From Albimonas marina (GTDB lineage: Bacteria; Pseudomonadota; Alphaproteobacteria; Rhodobacterales; Rhodobacteraceae): a stretch of DNA of 64,000 bases. The notes below the pieces were generated by a model, which searched no databases, had not been told where the DNA came from, and saw nothing but the letters and a program-made list of their open reading frames with translations. The DNA lies in the NCBI RefSeq assembly GCF_029223255.1, contig NZ_JARHUC010000003.1, positions 682,001-746,000 of the forward strand. The letters are read 5' to 3'. Below are positions 16,444 through 24,608 of the stretch, in pieces (within the stretch, counting starts at the first letter, position 1; each line of letters starts with the position of its first letter). The position numbers and the translations under genes were made by a program.

Positions 16444-17604
16444 ATGCCCGTCATCCCCGAGATCGCCGACCGCCTCGAGACCTTCGCCGCGATCCGCCGC
16501 GACATCCACGCCCATCCCGAGATCGGCTTCCAGGAGGTGCGCACCTCCGGCATCGTGGTCGAGAAGCTGAAGGAGTGGGGGATCGAGGTGCACACCGGCA
16601 TCGGCGGCACCGGCGTGGTGGGCGTGATCGAGGGCAAGTCCCCCGGCCGCACCGTGGGCCTGCGCGCCGACATGGACGCGCTGCCGATCGAGGAGGAGAC
16701 GAACCTGCCCTGGCGCTCGACCGTGCCGGGCGTCTCCCACGCCTGCGGGCACGACGGGCACACCACCATCCTGCTCGCCGCCGCCCAGCGCCTGGCCGAG
16801 ACGCGCGACTTCGCGGGCCGCGTGGTGCTGATCTTCCAGCCGGCCGAGGAGGGGCTGGGCGGCGCGCGCGCGATGATCGCCGACGGGCTGTTCGAGAAAT
16901 TCCCCTGCGACGAGGTCTACGGGCTGCACAACTCCCCCTACACCGATCCGGGCGTGGTGGGGATCAAGCCGGGCGTGGCGATGGCGGGGGCGGATTTCTT
17001 CGACATCCGCATCCGCGGCGTCGGCTCCCACGGCGCCTCGCCCCAGCACTCGAAGGACCCGATCATGGTGGCGACGGCGCTGGCGCAGGCGCTGCAGACC
17101 ATCCGCTCGCGCAACGCCCCCCCGCATGAGGCGGCGGTGCTCTCGATCACCCAGATCCACTCGGGGGCGGCCTACAACGTGGTGCCGTCCGAGGCGACGC
17201 TCTCGGGCACCATGCGCTTCTTCACCGACGAGGCGGCCGAGCGGATGCGCACCCGCATGCGCGAAATCGCCGGCGGCCTCGCCGCCGCCTTCGGGGTGGA
17301 GATCGAGGTCGACATCCGCGACATCTTCACGGTGCTGGAGAACGACGGCGGCCTGTCGGAGATCGTGGCCGGCATCGCCGCCGAGGTCACCGACAAGGCG
17401 CTGGTGAAGATCCAGGACGAGGCCGCCACCGGCTCGGAGGACTTCGCCGACATGCTCAAGGCCGCGCCGGGGGTCTATTTCACCGTCGGCCACAAGGGCG
17501 ACGTGCCGCTGCACAACCCCGCCTTCGTCTTCGACGACGATGCGATCCCGCTGGGCGCCTCGATGCTGGTGAAGGTCGCCGAGGCGCGCCTCGCCGCCGG
17601 CTGA
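16444..17604 (+). CDS. M20 family amidohydrolase (hippurate hydrolase / amidase type)
   Basis: This 386-residue protein belongs to the M20D amidohydrolases. Metal ligands are visible in RADMDALPIEEE, SHACGHDGHTT (Cys and His) and FQPAEEGLGGARAMI, and the C-terminal TGSEDFADM supplies the last ligand. The dimerisation domain begins near residue 180 (RGVGSHGASPQHSKDPI). Such enzymes hydrolyse N-acyl amino acids; the substrate is not predictable. The ATG at 16444 has GGAG upstream; an in-frame ATG at 16387 gives only a proline-rich extension. A hairpin separates it from argE, so the two are probably distinct units. Confidence 0.92.
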   Translation: MPVIPEIADRLETFAAIRRDIHAHPEIGFQEVRTSGIVVEKLKEWGIEVHTGIGGTGVVGVIEGKSPGRTVGLRADMDALPIEEETNLPWRSTVPGVSHACGHDGHTTILLAAAQRLAETRDFAGRVVLIFQPAEEGLGGARAMIADGLFEKFPCDEVYGLHNSPYTDPGVVGIKPGVAMAGADFFDIRIRGVGSHGASPQHSKDPIMVATALAQALQTIRSRNAPPHEAAVLSITQIHSGAAYNVVPSEATLSGTMRFFTDEAAERMRTRMREIAGGLAAAFGVEIEVDIRDIFTVLENDGGLSEIVAGIAAEVTDKALVKIQDEAATGSEDFADMLKAAPGVYFTVGHKGDVPLHNPAFVFDDDAIPLGASMLVKVAEARLAAG

Positions 17605-17625
17605 ACCCGAACGCAGACCCGCGAC

Positions 17626-17649
17626 GCGCCGCCCCGGAACGGGCGGCGC
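17626..17649 (+). terminator. Hairpin between the M20 gene and argE
   Basis: Perfect 9-bp arms (17626-17634 and 17641-17649) with a 6-base loop are followed by CTTCGCTTT. Confidence 0.65.
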
Positions 17650-17669
17650 CTTCGCTTTCAGGAGGTCCC

Positions 17670-18830
17670 ATGGGCGACCGCTACACCCCGCGCGAGATGC
17701 TCGAGAAGCTGGTGTCCTTCGACACCACCTGCACCCGCTCGAACCTCGCGCTGATCGAGTTCGTGCGCGACTACCTCGAGGGCCACGGAGTGGCCTGCAC
17801 GATCACCCCCAACGATGCGGGCGACAAGGCGAGCCTGTTCGCCAACGTCGGGCCGATGGTTCCGGGCGGCGTGGTGCTGTCGGGGCATACCGACGTGGTC
17901 CCGGTGGAGGGGCAGGACTGGTCGCGCGATCCCTGGACGCTGGTCGAGGAGAACGGGCGCCTCTACGGCCGCGGGGCCTGCGACATGAAGGGGTTCGACG
18001 CGCTGGCGCTGACCATCGTGCCCCATGCGCTGGAGGCGGGGCTGAAGCGCCCGATCCAGATCGCGCTGAGCTACGACGAGGAGGACGGCATGTACGGCGC
18101 CCCTCCGATGATCGAGCGGATGCGCGCCGAGCTGCCCGAGGCCTCGGCGGTGATCGTGGGGGAGCCCACGAACCTCTCGGTCGTGGGGGCCCACAAGGGG
18201 ATCCTGGAGCTGATCGTGCGCGCCAAGGGGTTCGAGACGCATTCCTCGATCCGCCACAAGGGCGTGTCGGCGGTGCATCTCGCGGCCCGCATGGTCACCT
18301 GGCTGGACGACCGGCAGGACGAGAACCTGAGCCGGCCGCTGCCGGGGGCGGAGCTGTTCGACCCGCCCTGCACCTCGGTCCACGTGGGCGAGTTCCAGGG
18401 GGGCGAGGCGCACAACATCACCGCCGGCCGGGCCTGGTTCTCGGTCGACGTGCGGGCCTGCCCGCCGGAGACCTCGGCCGAGTGGCTGGCGCGCATCCGC
18501 GAGAAGGCCGCCGAACTGGAGGCCGCCGCGCGCAAGGTGCGCCCGGAGGCGGAGCTGCGGGTGGAGGTGAAGGCCGACGTGCCCCCCTGCGCCCCCGAGG
18601 AGGGCGGCGCGGCCGAGGCGCTGCTGCGCCGGCTGACCGGGGACAACGCCTCGAACGCGGTCAGCTACGCGACCGAGGCGGGGCTGTTCCAGCGGGTCGG
18701 CTACTCGACCGCGGTCTGCGGGCCGGGCGACATCGCCCAGGCCCACCAGCCCGACGAATACCTCGAGGTCGAGCAGCTGGAGAAGGGCGAGGCCTTCATG
18801 AAGCGGCTGGTGGAGACGCTCTCCGCCTGA
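17670..18830 (+). CDS. argE: Acetylornithine deacetylase ArgE
   Basis: This 386-residue M20A peptidase-fold enzyme removes acetate from N-acetylornithine in arginine synthesis. Key sites are SGHTDVVPVEGQDW, the bridging ligand in GRGACDMKGFDA, the catalytic EE in SYDEEDGMYG, GEPTN and the C-terminal CGPGDIAQAHQPDEY. AGGAGG lies just before the ATG. A GCN5-type acetyltransferase (ArgJ) route would make this enzyme optional, so it may instead act on related acyl amino acids, but the overall match to ArgE is close. Confidence 0.9.
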   Translation: MGDRYTPREMLEKLVSFDTTCTRSNLALIEFVRDYLEGHGVACTITPNDAGDKASLFANVGPMVPGGVVLSGHTDVVPVEGQDWSRDPWTLVEENGRLYGRGACDMKGFDALALTIVPHALEAGLKRPIQIALSYDEEDGMYGAPPMIERMRAELPEASAVIVGEPTNLSVVGAHKGILELIVRAKGFETHSSIRHKGVSAVHLAARMVTWLDDRQDENLSRPLPGAELFDPPCTSVHVGEFQGGEAHNITAGRAWFSVDVRACPPETSAEWLARIREKAAELEAAARKVRPEAELRVEVKADVPPCAPEEGGAAEALLRRLTGDNASNAVSYATEAGLFQRVGYSTAVCGPGDIAQAHQPDEYLEVEQLEKGEAFMKRLVETLSA

Positions 18831-18862
18831 GGGCGGCAACTGGGGCTTTCGGGACCAGAACG

Positions 18863-18897
18863 CGCCGCGGAGCCGCCCGGACGGCCCCGCGGCGTTT
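18863..18897 (+). terminator. argE terminator hairpin
   Basis: CGCCGCGG (18863-18870) pairs with CCGCGGCG (18887-18894); an inner GCCG/CGGC pair extends the stem, and TTTCGCTT follows. Confidence 0.6.
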
Positions 18898-19218
18898 CGC
18901 TTCGGCGAGGGAAGCGGCGGCTGGTCGGGCGCGGCCGGGGCGGGCGCGTCGATGGCGCTGGGGCGCCACATGCGTGGCATTTCGGGCACAGCCTGCGGAC
19001 GCATTCAGCTTCCTGATAAGATTCAGGATGCATTCATAATGATTGCTGCATTCATGGCGATGGCCCGGTTCCCGAAAGGGTAGTTGGTCCAGAGCGTTGC
19101 GTCGCGTCATGCGTGTAAGGTGTGAAGTCGTATGGCGTCCTGACTTCACCGCTGCAGCAGTCCCGTCGGCCGACTTCCCCGGCCGGCGGGCGATGCGCCC
19201 GCCCCCCCTTTCCCCCGC
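18898..19218. other. AT-richer intergenic region between converging genes
   Basis: No gene is seen. From about 18965 to 19190 the GC content drops clearly. GCATTCA occurs three times (19001-19007, 19030-19036, 19048-19054). An inverted repeat GTGAAGTC / GACTTCAC (19122-19129, 19142-19149) has a 12-base spacer. The region could hold a small RNA or a remnant of acquired DNA; no convincing promoter-terminator pair was found. Confidence 0.5.
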
Positions 19219-20166
19219 TCAGCGCATCAGGCCGTCGAGGATCGCATCGATCTCCGGCGCCGCCTCCTCGCGGGTCATGCCGGTCTTCAGGCGGGGGTCG
19301 TAGAGGATCGACAGCGCCAGCCAGTCGTAGGTGGTGGGGATCGTCTCGACGCCGTCGTCGTTGAACATGGTCTGCGCCACGGTGCGGCTGTCGTTGATCG
19401 GGCCCAGGGCCTGGATCACCTCCTCGTAGACGCATTCGGAGAGGTGGGGGCTGATCTCGAGCGCCACGACCGACAGCGCGAGCTCGGCCGAGTCCTCGGC
19501 CCGGAAGCGCACCTCGGCGAAGCAGACCGGGCGGCCGCGCATCAGGAAGGGCAGGGCGAGCCGGTCGAAGCGCCGCGCCGCCATCTCCTCGTCCGCCCCG
19601 GCCAGGCGCGCGAGGCCCACGAGGCTGTCCTTCAGCCAGAGGCGCTTGCCCACGAAGATCATCAGGCCGGGGGGGCCGTCCCACAGCTCGATGCGCGAGC
19701 GGGGGATCAGGGTCAGGCCGGTCAGGGCGGGGAGCTTCTCGGCCAGCAGCTTGAACGGGCCCCAGAAGGCGGGGTTGGTCGCGAAGTCGGGGTCGTCGGA
19801 ATAGACCTCCACCGGCACGCCCCCGCGGCGGAAGCGGCGCAGGCGCGCGTCCGACCAGTGGGCGGCGTCGCCGGGAAGCTGGAACATCTCCCGCCCGAAG
19901 CCGATGTCGAGCGCGAGCTGGCGCAGGATCGCGGGGTCCAGCGTCTCGCCCCCCGGCAGGCGGATCGCGGGGCGGTCGGGGGCGGAGGGGGCCTCGCCCG
20001 GAACGCTCTCGCTCGTGGCGCTCTCTTCTACTGCATCGGGCGCGCCGGCGGGCGCCTGCGCAGGCGTCTCGGTCTGCGCGCCGCCCGCGGTCTGCGCCGC
20101 GGCGGGCGGGGACGTGGCGAGGCACAGGGCGCTCAGCAGGGCTGCGAGGAGCGGCGGTCGGAACAT
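19219..20166 (-). CDS. DUF2927 domain exported protein
   Basis: This 315-residue protein has a signal peptide (residues 1-24), a disordered Ala/Pro/Glu-rich stretch to about residue 70, and then a conserved domain with the run FATNPAFWGPFK, the SECVYEEVIQALGPINDS signature and TTYDWLALSILYDPRLKTGM. This matches DUF2927 proteins of alphaproteobacteria, which look like zinc-protease-related exported proteins but have no proven function. The open frame continues 13 codons upstream; the ATG at 20166 was chosen because it begins the signal peptide. Confidence 0.82.
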   Translation of the reverse strand: MFRPPLLAALLSALCLATSPPAAAQTAGGAQTETPAQAPAGAPDAVEESATSESVPGEAPSAPDRPAIRLPGGETLDPAILRQLALDIGFGREMFQLPGDAAHWSDARLRRFRRGGVPVEVYSDDPDFATNPAFWGPFKLLAEKLPALTGLTLIPRSRIELWDGPPGLMIFVGKRLWLKDSLVGLARLAGADEEMAARRFDRLALPFLMRGRPVCFAEVRFRAEDSAELALSVVALEISPHLSECVYEEVIQALGPINDSRTVAQTMFNDDGVETIPTTYDWLALSILYDPRLKTGMTREEAAPEIDAILDGLMR

Positions 20167-20256
20167 CGGGCCTCCAGAATCGGTCGGCGCACGATGCCCT
20201 GCCAATCGGGGCGAGCGCGAGGCGCCGCGCGCGGCGCCTCGTCGCCCGGGGGTCGC

Positions 20257-20574
20257 TCAGGCGCCGGGGCCGCCCTCGGCCTCCATGGCCAGGGGCCAGG
20301 GGAACAGAGCCCGCAGGCCGCGCCAGGTCAGCCAGCAGGCGGGGGCGAGCAGGGCGACCTCGGCCCAGAACAGGGGGCCGGCCTCGCCCGAGAAGGCCTC
20401 GACCAGCGTGGCGACGCCGCCGTAGGCCGTGCCGAAGACCACCAGGTAGCTGATCGAGGCCCCCAGCATGTAGCCGGAGATCCCGGGATCGCGCCCGGGG
20501 CGGTTCAGCCAGATCCGCGCGAAGGAGAGAACCAGGAACCCGGCGTAGAGCACCGGCGCGCCATAGCGAAGCAT
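20257..20574 (-). CDS. Small membrane protein of unknown function
   Basis: This 105-residue protein has three predicted membrane segments (about residues 4-22, 34-56 and 67-85). It starts MLRYGAPVLYAGFLVLSFAR and ends in a short acidic tail. No family is recognised. It is upstream of the DUF2927 gene on the same strand, 90 bases apart, and may be cotranscribed. The 310 bases on its other side, up to 20885, are very GC-rich and hold no further gene that I can support. Confidence 0.65.
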   Translation of the reverse strand: MLRYGAPVLYAGFLVLSFARIWLNRPGRDPGISGYMLGASISYLVVFGTAYGGVATLVEAFSGEAGPLFWAEVALLAPACWLTWRGLRALFPWPLAMEAEGGPGA

Positions 20575-20884
20575 CGAGGGGCGGCTCCCGTGACGGCGGG
20601 CGACCCGCGCCGCGCCGAGGCGCCGGCGGAGCGCCGGCGATGGGAGCAGATGGGGCGTCCCGAGCGGCCGCGCAAGCGGTCCCCGCGCGCGTCTTTCAGG
20701 CGACCGGAACGCCTGGGCGCCGGACTTTGGCGATCCAGGGCGTCGCGCTTGGCGCAGCCGTCGAGGCGGCGTTCGCGCGCGCCTTCCGCGCCGTTTCCGG
20801 CCGGGTCGCCGCGGCGGGGGGCGGCGCCCCCTCGCCCGGGCGGCCGCGGGGCGCTAGACTCCTCCCCGCAAGGGAGAGACGCCG

Positions 20885-21121
20885 ATGGCCGAGATCATCA
20901 ACCTGCGCCAGGCGCGCAAGAAGCGCGGCCGCGAGGCGCGCCGCAAGGAGGGCGACGCCAACGCCGCCCGCCACGGCCGCGCCGCCGCCGACAAGGCGCG
21001 CGAGGCCGCCGAGGAGGCGCTGGCCCGCCGCCGCCTGGACGGCCACCTGCGCGAGGCGACGGAGGACGAGGCCCCCGACGCGCCTGAAGATCCCGCCCCC
21101 GACGATCCCGGCCCGCGATGA
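20885..21121 (+). CDS. DUF4169 family protein
   Basis: This is a 78-residue highly charged, alpha-helical protein beginning MAEIINLRQARKKRGREARR. The N-terminal INLRQARK motif followed by an Arg/Ala-rich helix is typical of DUF4169, a small alphaproteobacterial family of unknown function. The C-terminal 25 residues are acidic and proline-rich. The stop overlaps the next start (ATGA), so it is translationally coupled to the ribbon-helix-helix gene. AAGGGAGAGA precedes the ATG. Confidence 0.85.
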   Translation: MAEIINLRQARKKRGREARRKEGDANAARHGRAAADKAREAAEEALARRRLDGHLREATEDEAPDAPEDPAPDDPGPR

Positions 21122-21429
21122 GCGCCGCGTCCCTCTCCTCGACCGCCGCGTCCCCGGCGCCCTACGCCGCGCCCGAGAAACGCTCGCTGACGCTGCGCGG
21201 CCACCGCAGCTCGGTGACGCTGGAGCCCGAGTTCTGGGAGGCGTTCCGCGCGCTGGCCGCGCGGCGGGGGCAGGCGCTGAACGCGCTCGCCGCCGAGATC
21301 GACGCGACCCGCCCGCCCGAGGTGGGGCTCGCCTGCGCCCTGCGCACCTTCGTCCTGCGCCAGGCCATCGCCGGCGCGCTGTCGTCCGAACCTGACGCCC
21401 CCGACACGCACGCAGAGGGGCCCCGATAG
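21118..21429 (+). CDS. Ribbon-helix-helix domain protein
   Basis: This 103-residue protein contains a compact RHH_4-type domain. The strand KRSLTLRGHRSSVTLEPEFW is followed by two helices (FRALAARRGQALNALAAEID and a third helix with LACALRTFVLRQA). Such proteins usually bind DNA as dimers through the paired strand; targets are unknown. It overlaps the DUF4169 gene by four bases. The pair is commonly found right after fumC in related bacteria; here it stands apart. Confidence 0.85.
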   Translation: MSAASLSSTAASPAPYAAPEKRSLTLRGHRSSVTLEPEFWEAFRALAARRGQALNALAAEIDATRPPEVGLACALRTFVLRQAIAGALSSEPDAPDTHAEGPR

Positions 21430-21532
21430 CGTCGCCCGCGTCCAAGCGCGGCGCCCCGACGCCCCCCTTCGCCTTTTCCTGCCGCGCCCGAGAAGCTACC
21501 TCTTGTGCGCCGAAGCGAAACCGGAGCCATTC

Positions 21533-22786
21533 ATGACCCGCATCGTCGACTTCCTGGTGGAGATCCTGGAGCGGATCGGGCGGTTCTTCGGCCTCCGCCG
21601 CAAGACCGACCCCAACGATCCCTTCGCGGACCCCAACCGCGGCTGGTTCCGCCGCCTGCTGGGCGCTCTGCCGGCGATCCTGACGGTGCTGGCCATCGTC
21701 TACGTGGGCGTGCTGTTCTGGCGGTTCTGCTTCTATCCCGGCATGGACGTCGCCTATCCCCAGCGGATCATCCCGCAGGAGGGCGTGATCCTGGACCGGC
21801 CCGAGGTGACGCGCCCCAACGGCGACGCCGAGCCCGGAACCTCGACCACCGCCAGCGCCGACTCCGGCCTGCCGGCGGGCGACACCAGCGCGGCCGGCAA
21901 CTCGGACCCGCGCACCTGCGCGCATTCGCGGATCGTGCAGATGCAGGTGGGCCTGCTGGACCTGATGGTGAACCAGAACCCCTGGGTTCCGGGCGATCCG
22001 CAGTACCGGCTGGGCTTCTTCGGCCTGATCGACTTCGCCGACACGCCCTGGTTCGACAACAAGGCGGCGATGCAGATGGGCATGCTGACCGTGGTGCGGC
22101 GCGTCTCGCTCGACCTCGCCGACACGCTGGGGCGCGTGCGCGGCACCTCGGAGGCCGACCCCGACCTGCAGGCCGCCCAGGGCCGCCTGCGCGTGAACGA
22201 GCGCGCCTGGGTGCTGAACAATCCGTTCGACCCGCAGCTGCAGACGGTGATGGAGGGGGCGGAGCAGTCCTATCGCGGCGCGATCCCGCTCTATCAGAGC
22301 TACAATGACCGCCTGGGCGCCTGCAACGCGCTGTTCGACGTGCGCCGCGACAACCTGCGCACGCTGATCGACCGGCTGGCGGCGGACCTCGGCTCGATGG
22401 CCTCGCGGCTGAACACCCGCTCCAAGGCGAAGGAGTGGTCGGTCGAGAAGAAGGCCTTCGTCGACGCGGGCGGCAACAACCTGGGCTACTTCGACTTCCG
22501 GGCCGACAATCTGTTCCACGAGGCCCGCGGCGAGCTCTTCGCGCTGCACGGCGTGCTGCAGGCGGTGCGCCAGGACTTCGCCAAGACCATCGAGGTCTCG
22601 GACCTGCGCCAGGTCTGGGACCGGATGGAGGCGCATATCGCCGAGGGTGTGCGGATGAACCCGATGATCGTGGCCAACGGGCAGGAGGACGGCACCGTGA
22701 CCCCCGACCACCTGGCCGTGATGGGTGAGAAGCTGCTGCGCGCGCGGGCCAACATGGTGGAGCTGCGCGACATCCTTGATCGCTGA
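21533..22786 (+). CDS. DUF2333 family membrane protein
   Basis: This 417-residue protein has one membrane segment near residues 42-64 (AILTVLAIVYVGVLFW), a short disordered stretch to about residue 125, and a large periplasmic alpha-helical domain with NQNPWVPGDP and FGLIDFADTPWFDNKAAMQ. These features match DUF2333, an uncharacterised proteobacterial family. The ATG at 21533 has GGAG 6 bases upstream; a start at 21503 would add ten unremarkable residues. A good terminator follows. Confidence 0.82.
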   Translation: MTRIVDFLVEILERIGRFFGLRRKTDPNDPFADPNRGWFRRLLGALPAILTVLAIVYVGVLFWRFCFYPGMDVAYPQRIIPQEGVILDRPEVTRPNGDAEPGTSTTASADSGLPAGDTSAAGNSDPRTCAHSRIVQMQVGLLDLMVNQNPWVPGDPQYRLGFFGLIDFADTPWFDNKAAMQMGMLTVVRRVSLDLADTLGRVRGTSEADPDLQAAQGRLRVNERAWVLNNPFDPQLQTVMEGAEQSYRGAIPLYQSYNDRLGACNALFDVRRDNLRTLIDRLAADLGSMASRLNTRSKAKEWSVEKKAFVDAGGNNLGYFDFRADNLFHEARGELFALHGVLQAVRQDFAKTIEVSDLRQVWDRMEAHIAEGVRMNPMIVANGQEDGTVTPDHLAVMGEKLLRARANMVELRDILDR

Positions 22787-22875
22787 CCCGGGCGCCGGCC
22801 GGGGCGGGCGCCGGTCCTTCGGGGGCGGCGGGGCCCTCGACCCCGGCGGGCGACTCGGGCAGTCTCTGGATGAGG

Positions 22876-22899
22876 GGGGGCCGGTCCGCCGGCCCCCTT
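22876..22899 (+). terminator. Rho-independent terminator after the DUF2333 gene
   Basis: GGGGGCCGG (22876-22884) pairs with CCGGCCCCC (22889-22897) around TCCG; TTT follows. Confidence 0.75.
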
Positions 22900-22966
22900 T
22901 CGCGTCAGGCGTGACCCCGCGTATCGGAGGGTTGAGCGATGGAAGCCGCGTCATGACGGCCGCGCG

Positions 22967-23476
22967 ATGAGCGCGGCCGCCGAGGATCCCCGGAGCAGGC
23001 GCAGCGTGCGCGGGGCGCAGATCAGCGTCGCGTCGTCCTTCCTGCTGCTGGGGGCGCTGGCCGTCTACGGCGCCTCGCTGGGCCTGGGCGAGGCGCTGGG
23101 GCCCGACCGCGACATGGCCGCCTGGATCGAGGACCTGGCCGCGGAGGTCGATCCGAACGCCGCCGCGGCCCTGGAGCCGTTCGAGCTTCGCCAGCGCTTC
23201 CGCGACAAGGTCCTTCGCTGCACCGGCATCAGCGCCGGCACCTGGCCCCTGCATCTCGACGACCTGCCCGGCCGCACCTCGCTGCGCCACGGGAGCGAGG
23301 CGATGCCCTCGCTGACGGTGGATTTCAACGCGCTGCGTGCCCAGGGCCTGCGCGGAACCTTCGTGCGCCGGGGCGTCGAGGGGCAGGCGGACGCGGCGAC
23401 GGTCGACGCGGTGCTCGCGGCCGGGCTGCTGGGCGTCTACGCGCCGGGGCGGCCCTGTCCGCCGGCCGCGGGCTGA
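22967..23476 (+). CDS. Membrane-anchored protein of unknown function
   Basis: This 169-residue protein has one membrane segment near residues 19-42 (ISVASSFLLLGALAVYGASL) and a soluble C-terminal domain with two cysteines (VLRCTGIS and GRPCPP). No family is recognised. It lies 180 bases after the DUF2333 gene, beyond a terminator, and converges with the DUF882 gene. The ATG has no obvious Shine-Dalgarno sequence, so the start is less certain. Codon use is like that of its neighbours. Confidence 0.6.
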   Translation: MSAAAEDPRSRRSVRGAQISVASSFLLLGALAVYGASLGLGEALGPDRDMAAWIEDLAAEVDPNAAAALEPFELRQRFRDKVLRCTGISAGTWPLHLDDLPGRTSLRHGSEAMPSLTVDFNALRAQGLRGTFVRRGVEGQADAATVDAVLAAGLLGVYAPGRPCPPAAG

Positions 23477-23670
23477 GCGGGGCGGGCATGGGGCGCGCGG
23501 CGCCCGGCCGGAGGCCGCGGGGCGCACCCCGGAACGCCGACGGCCGGGCGCAGGGCCCGGCCGTTCGGAACGTGTCGCATCGCTCAGGTCTTTCGCGCCC
23601 GCGCCCGGAGGAGGCGAAGGCGATCGGTCCGGCCCGTCGGGGCCGCGTCAGGCGCCGCGTGCGGAGGGGC

Positions 23671-24246
23671 TCAGGCGCCCCAGGTGCGGACGGGGCCGCA
23701 ATCCATGTGCACGAAGTTGGAGCGCGAGTACCGCCCCACGCCGCCGGCGCTCAGGCTCTCGGCCGCGCCGGCGATCTGGCGCACGGTCCGGCCCTTGAGC
23801 TTCACGTCCACGGCCATCGCCCGGGTGTGGTAGCTGTTGCGCGCCACGCCCGAGGAGCGCTGGCGCATCGCCGCGTTGGTCTGCGGCGAGCGGTAGCCCG
23901 ACACCACCTCGAACGGCTCGTTAACGCCCAGCCGGGCATGCGCCGCGGCCAGCACGTCCAGCGCGCGCTCGTGGTAGGGCTTCACCAGATCGGCGCGCCA
24001 GTCCCGCAGGATGCCGCTGATCTCCTGAAGCGCCTCGGGCACGTATTCGCCATCGATCCAGTAGACCGTGTCGAGCTGCTCCTGCAGCCGCGAATTGACG
24101 AACCGGATGCGTCGGAACGCGCCCTTTCCGGAGTTGATCGACGGCGCTGCAAGGGCCTGCCCGCCCATGGTCGCCGCAAGGAGTCCGCCAGCGAGACCCG
24201 CTAGGGCCGCGCGACGGGACACTCGCCCGTAATCGCTCGGTTTCAC
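23671..24246 (-). CDS. DUF882 (M15-like, YcbK-type) exported peptidase family protein
   Basis: This 191-residue protein has a Tat-type signal (VSRRAALAGLAGGLLAATMG). The M15_2 domain follows, with zinc-site patterns SGYRSPQTNAAM, SYHTRAMAVDVKL and FVHMDCGPVRTWG. The family is related to D-Ala-D-Ala carboxypeptidases and acts on peptidoglycan. The start is a GTG at 24246; no ATG lies near the signal peptide, and a promoter-like pair sits upstream. It is divergent from an L,D-transpeptidase gene, a frequent pairing in Rhodobacterales, which suggests joint work on the cell wall. Confidence 0.85.
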   Translation of the reverse strand: MKPSDYGRVSRRAALAGLAGGLLAATMGGQALAAPSINSGKGAFRRIRFVNSRLQEQLDTVYWIDGEYVPEALQEISGILRDWRADLVKPYHERALDVLAAAHARLGVNEPFEVVSGYRSPQTNAAMRQRSSGVARNSYHTRAMAVDVKLKGRTVRQIAGAAESLSAGGVGRYSRSNFVHMDCGPVRTWGA

Positions 24247-24308
24247 TGTCTGTCGCCTCGTTCGTCCGTCTAGCCGATGTTTCTCGGCGGTTCTTGGTGG
24301 ACGCCCGG

Positions 24309-24337
24309 AATATGCCACGCGGGGCGCCAAGGTTAAA
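24309..24337 (-). promoter_or_regulatory. Putative promoter of the DUF882 gene
   Basis: On the minus strand, TTTAAC (24332-24337) and CATATT (24309-24314) are separated by 17 bases. It lies in the 362-base divergent gap before the L,D-transpeptidase gene. On the plus strand, TATGAT at 24568-24573 is a possible -10 for that gene. Confidence 0.45.
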
Positions 24338-24608
24338 GTTGCAGATTCGCAGCGCTTTCCCGTCCGGCGCCCGGGGAAAAGGCGCCTGTCGCAGCGTGAA
24401 ACGATCGCCTGCCTGCCGGTCGGGCGCCGCGTCGCTTGGTGGAGGGCGTCGCCGCCCCTTGGAAGCCCGGGCCGGTTCGGCCCTGTATCTGCGGCGGATT
24501 TCACACGCCCCGACCCTTCGTCCGCGGCTCACGGGGGCGTGTCCTCGTCGACCCCCGGCGTTCACGCTATGATCTTCGCAAGCGGATCCCTGTGTCAGAG
24601 GCGCCACT

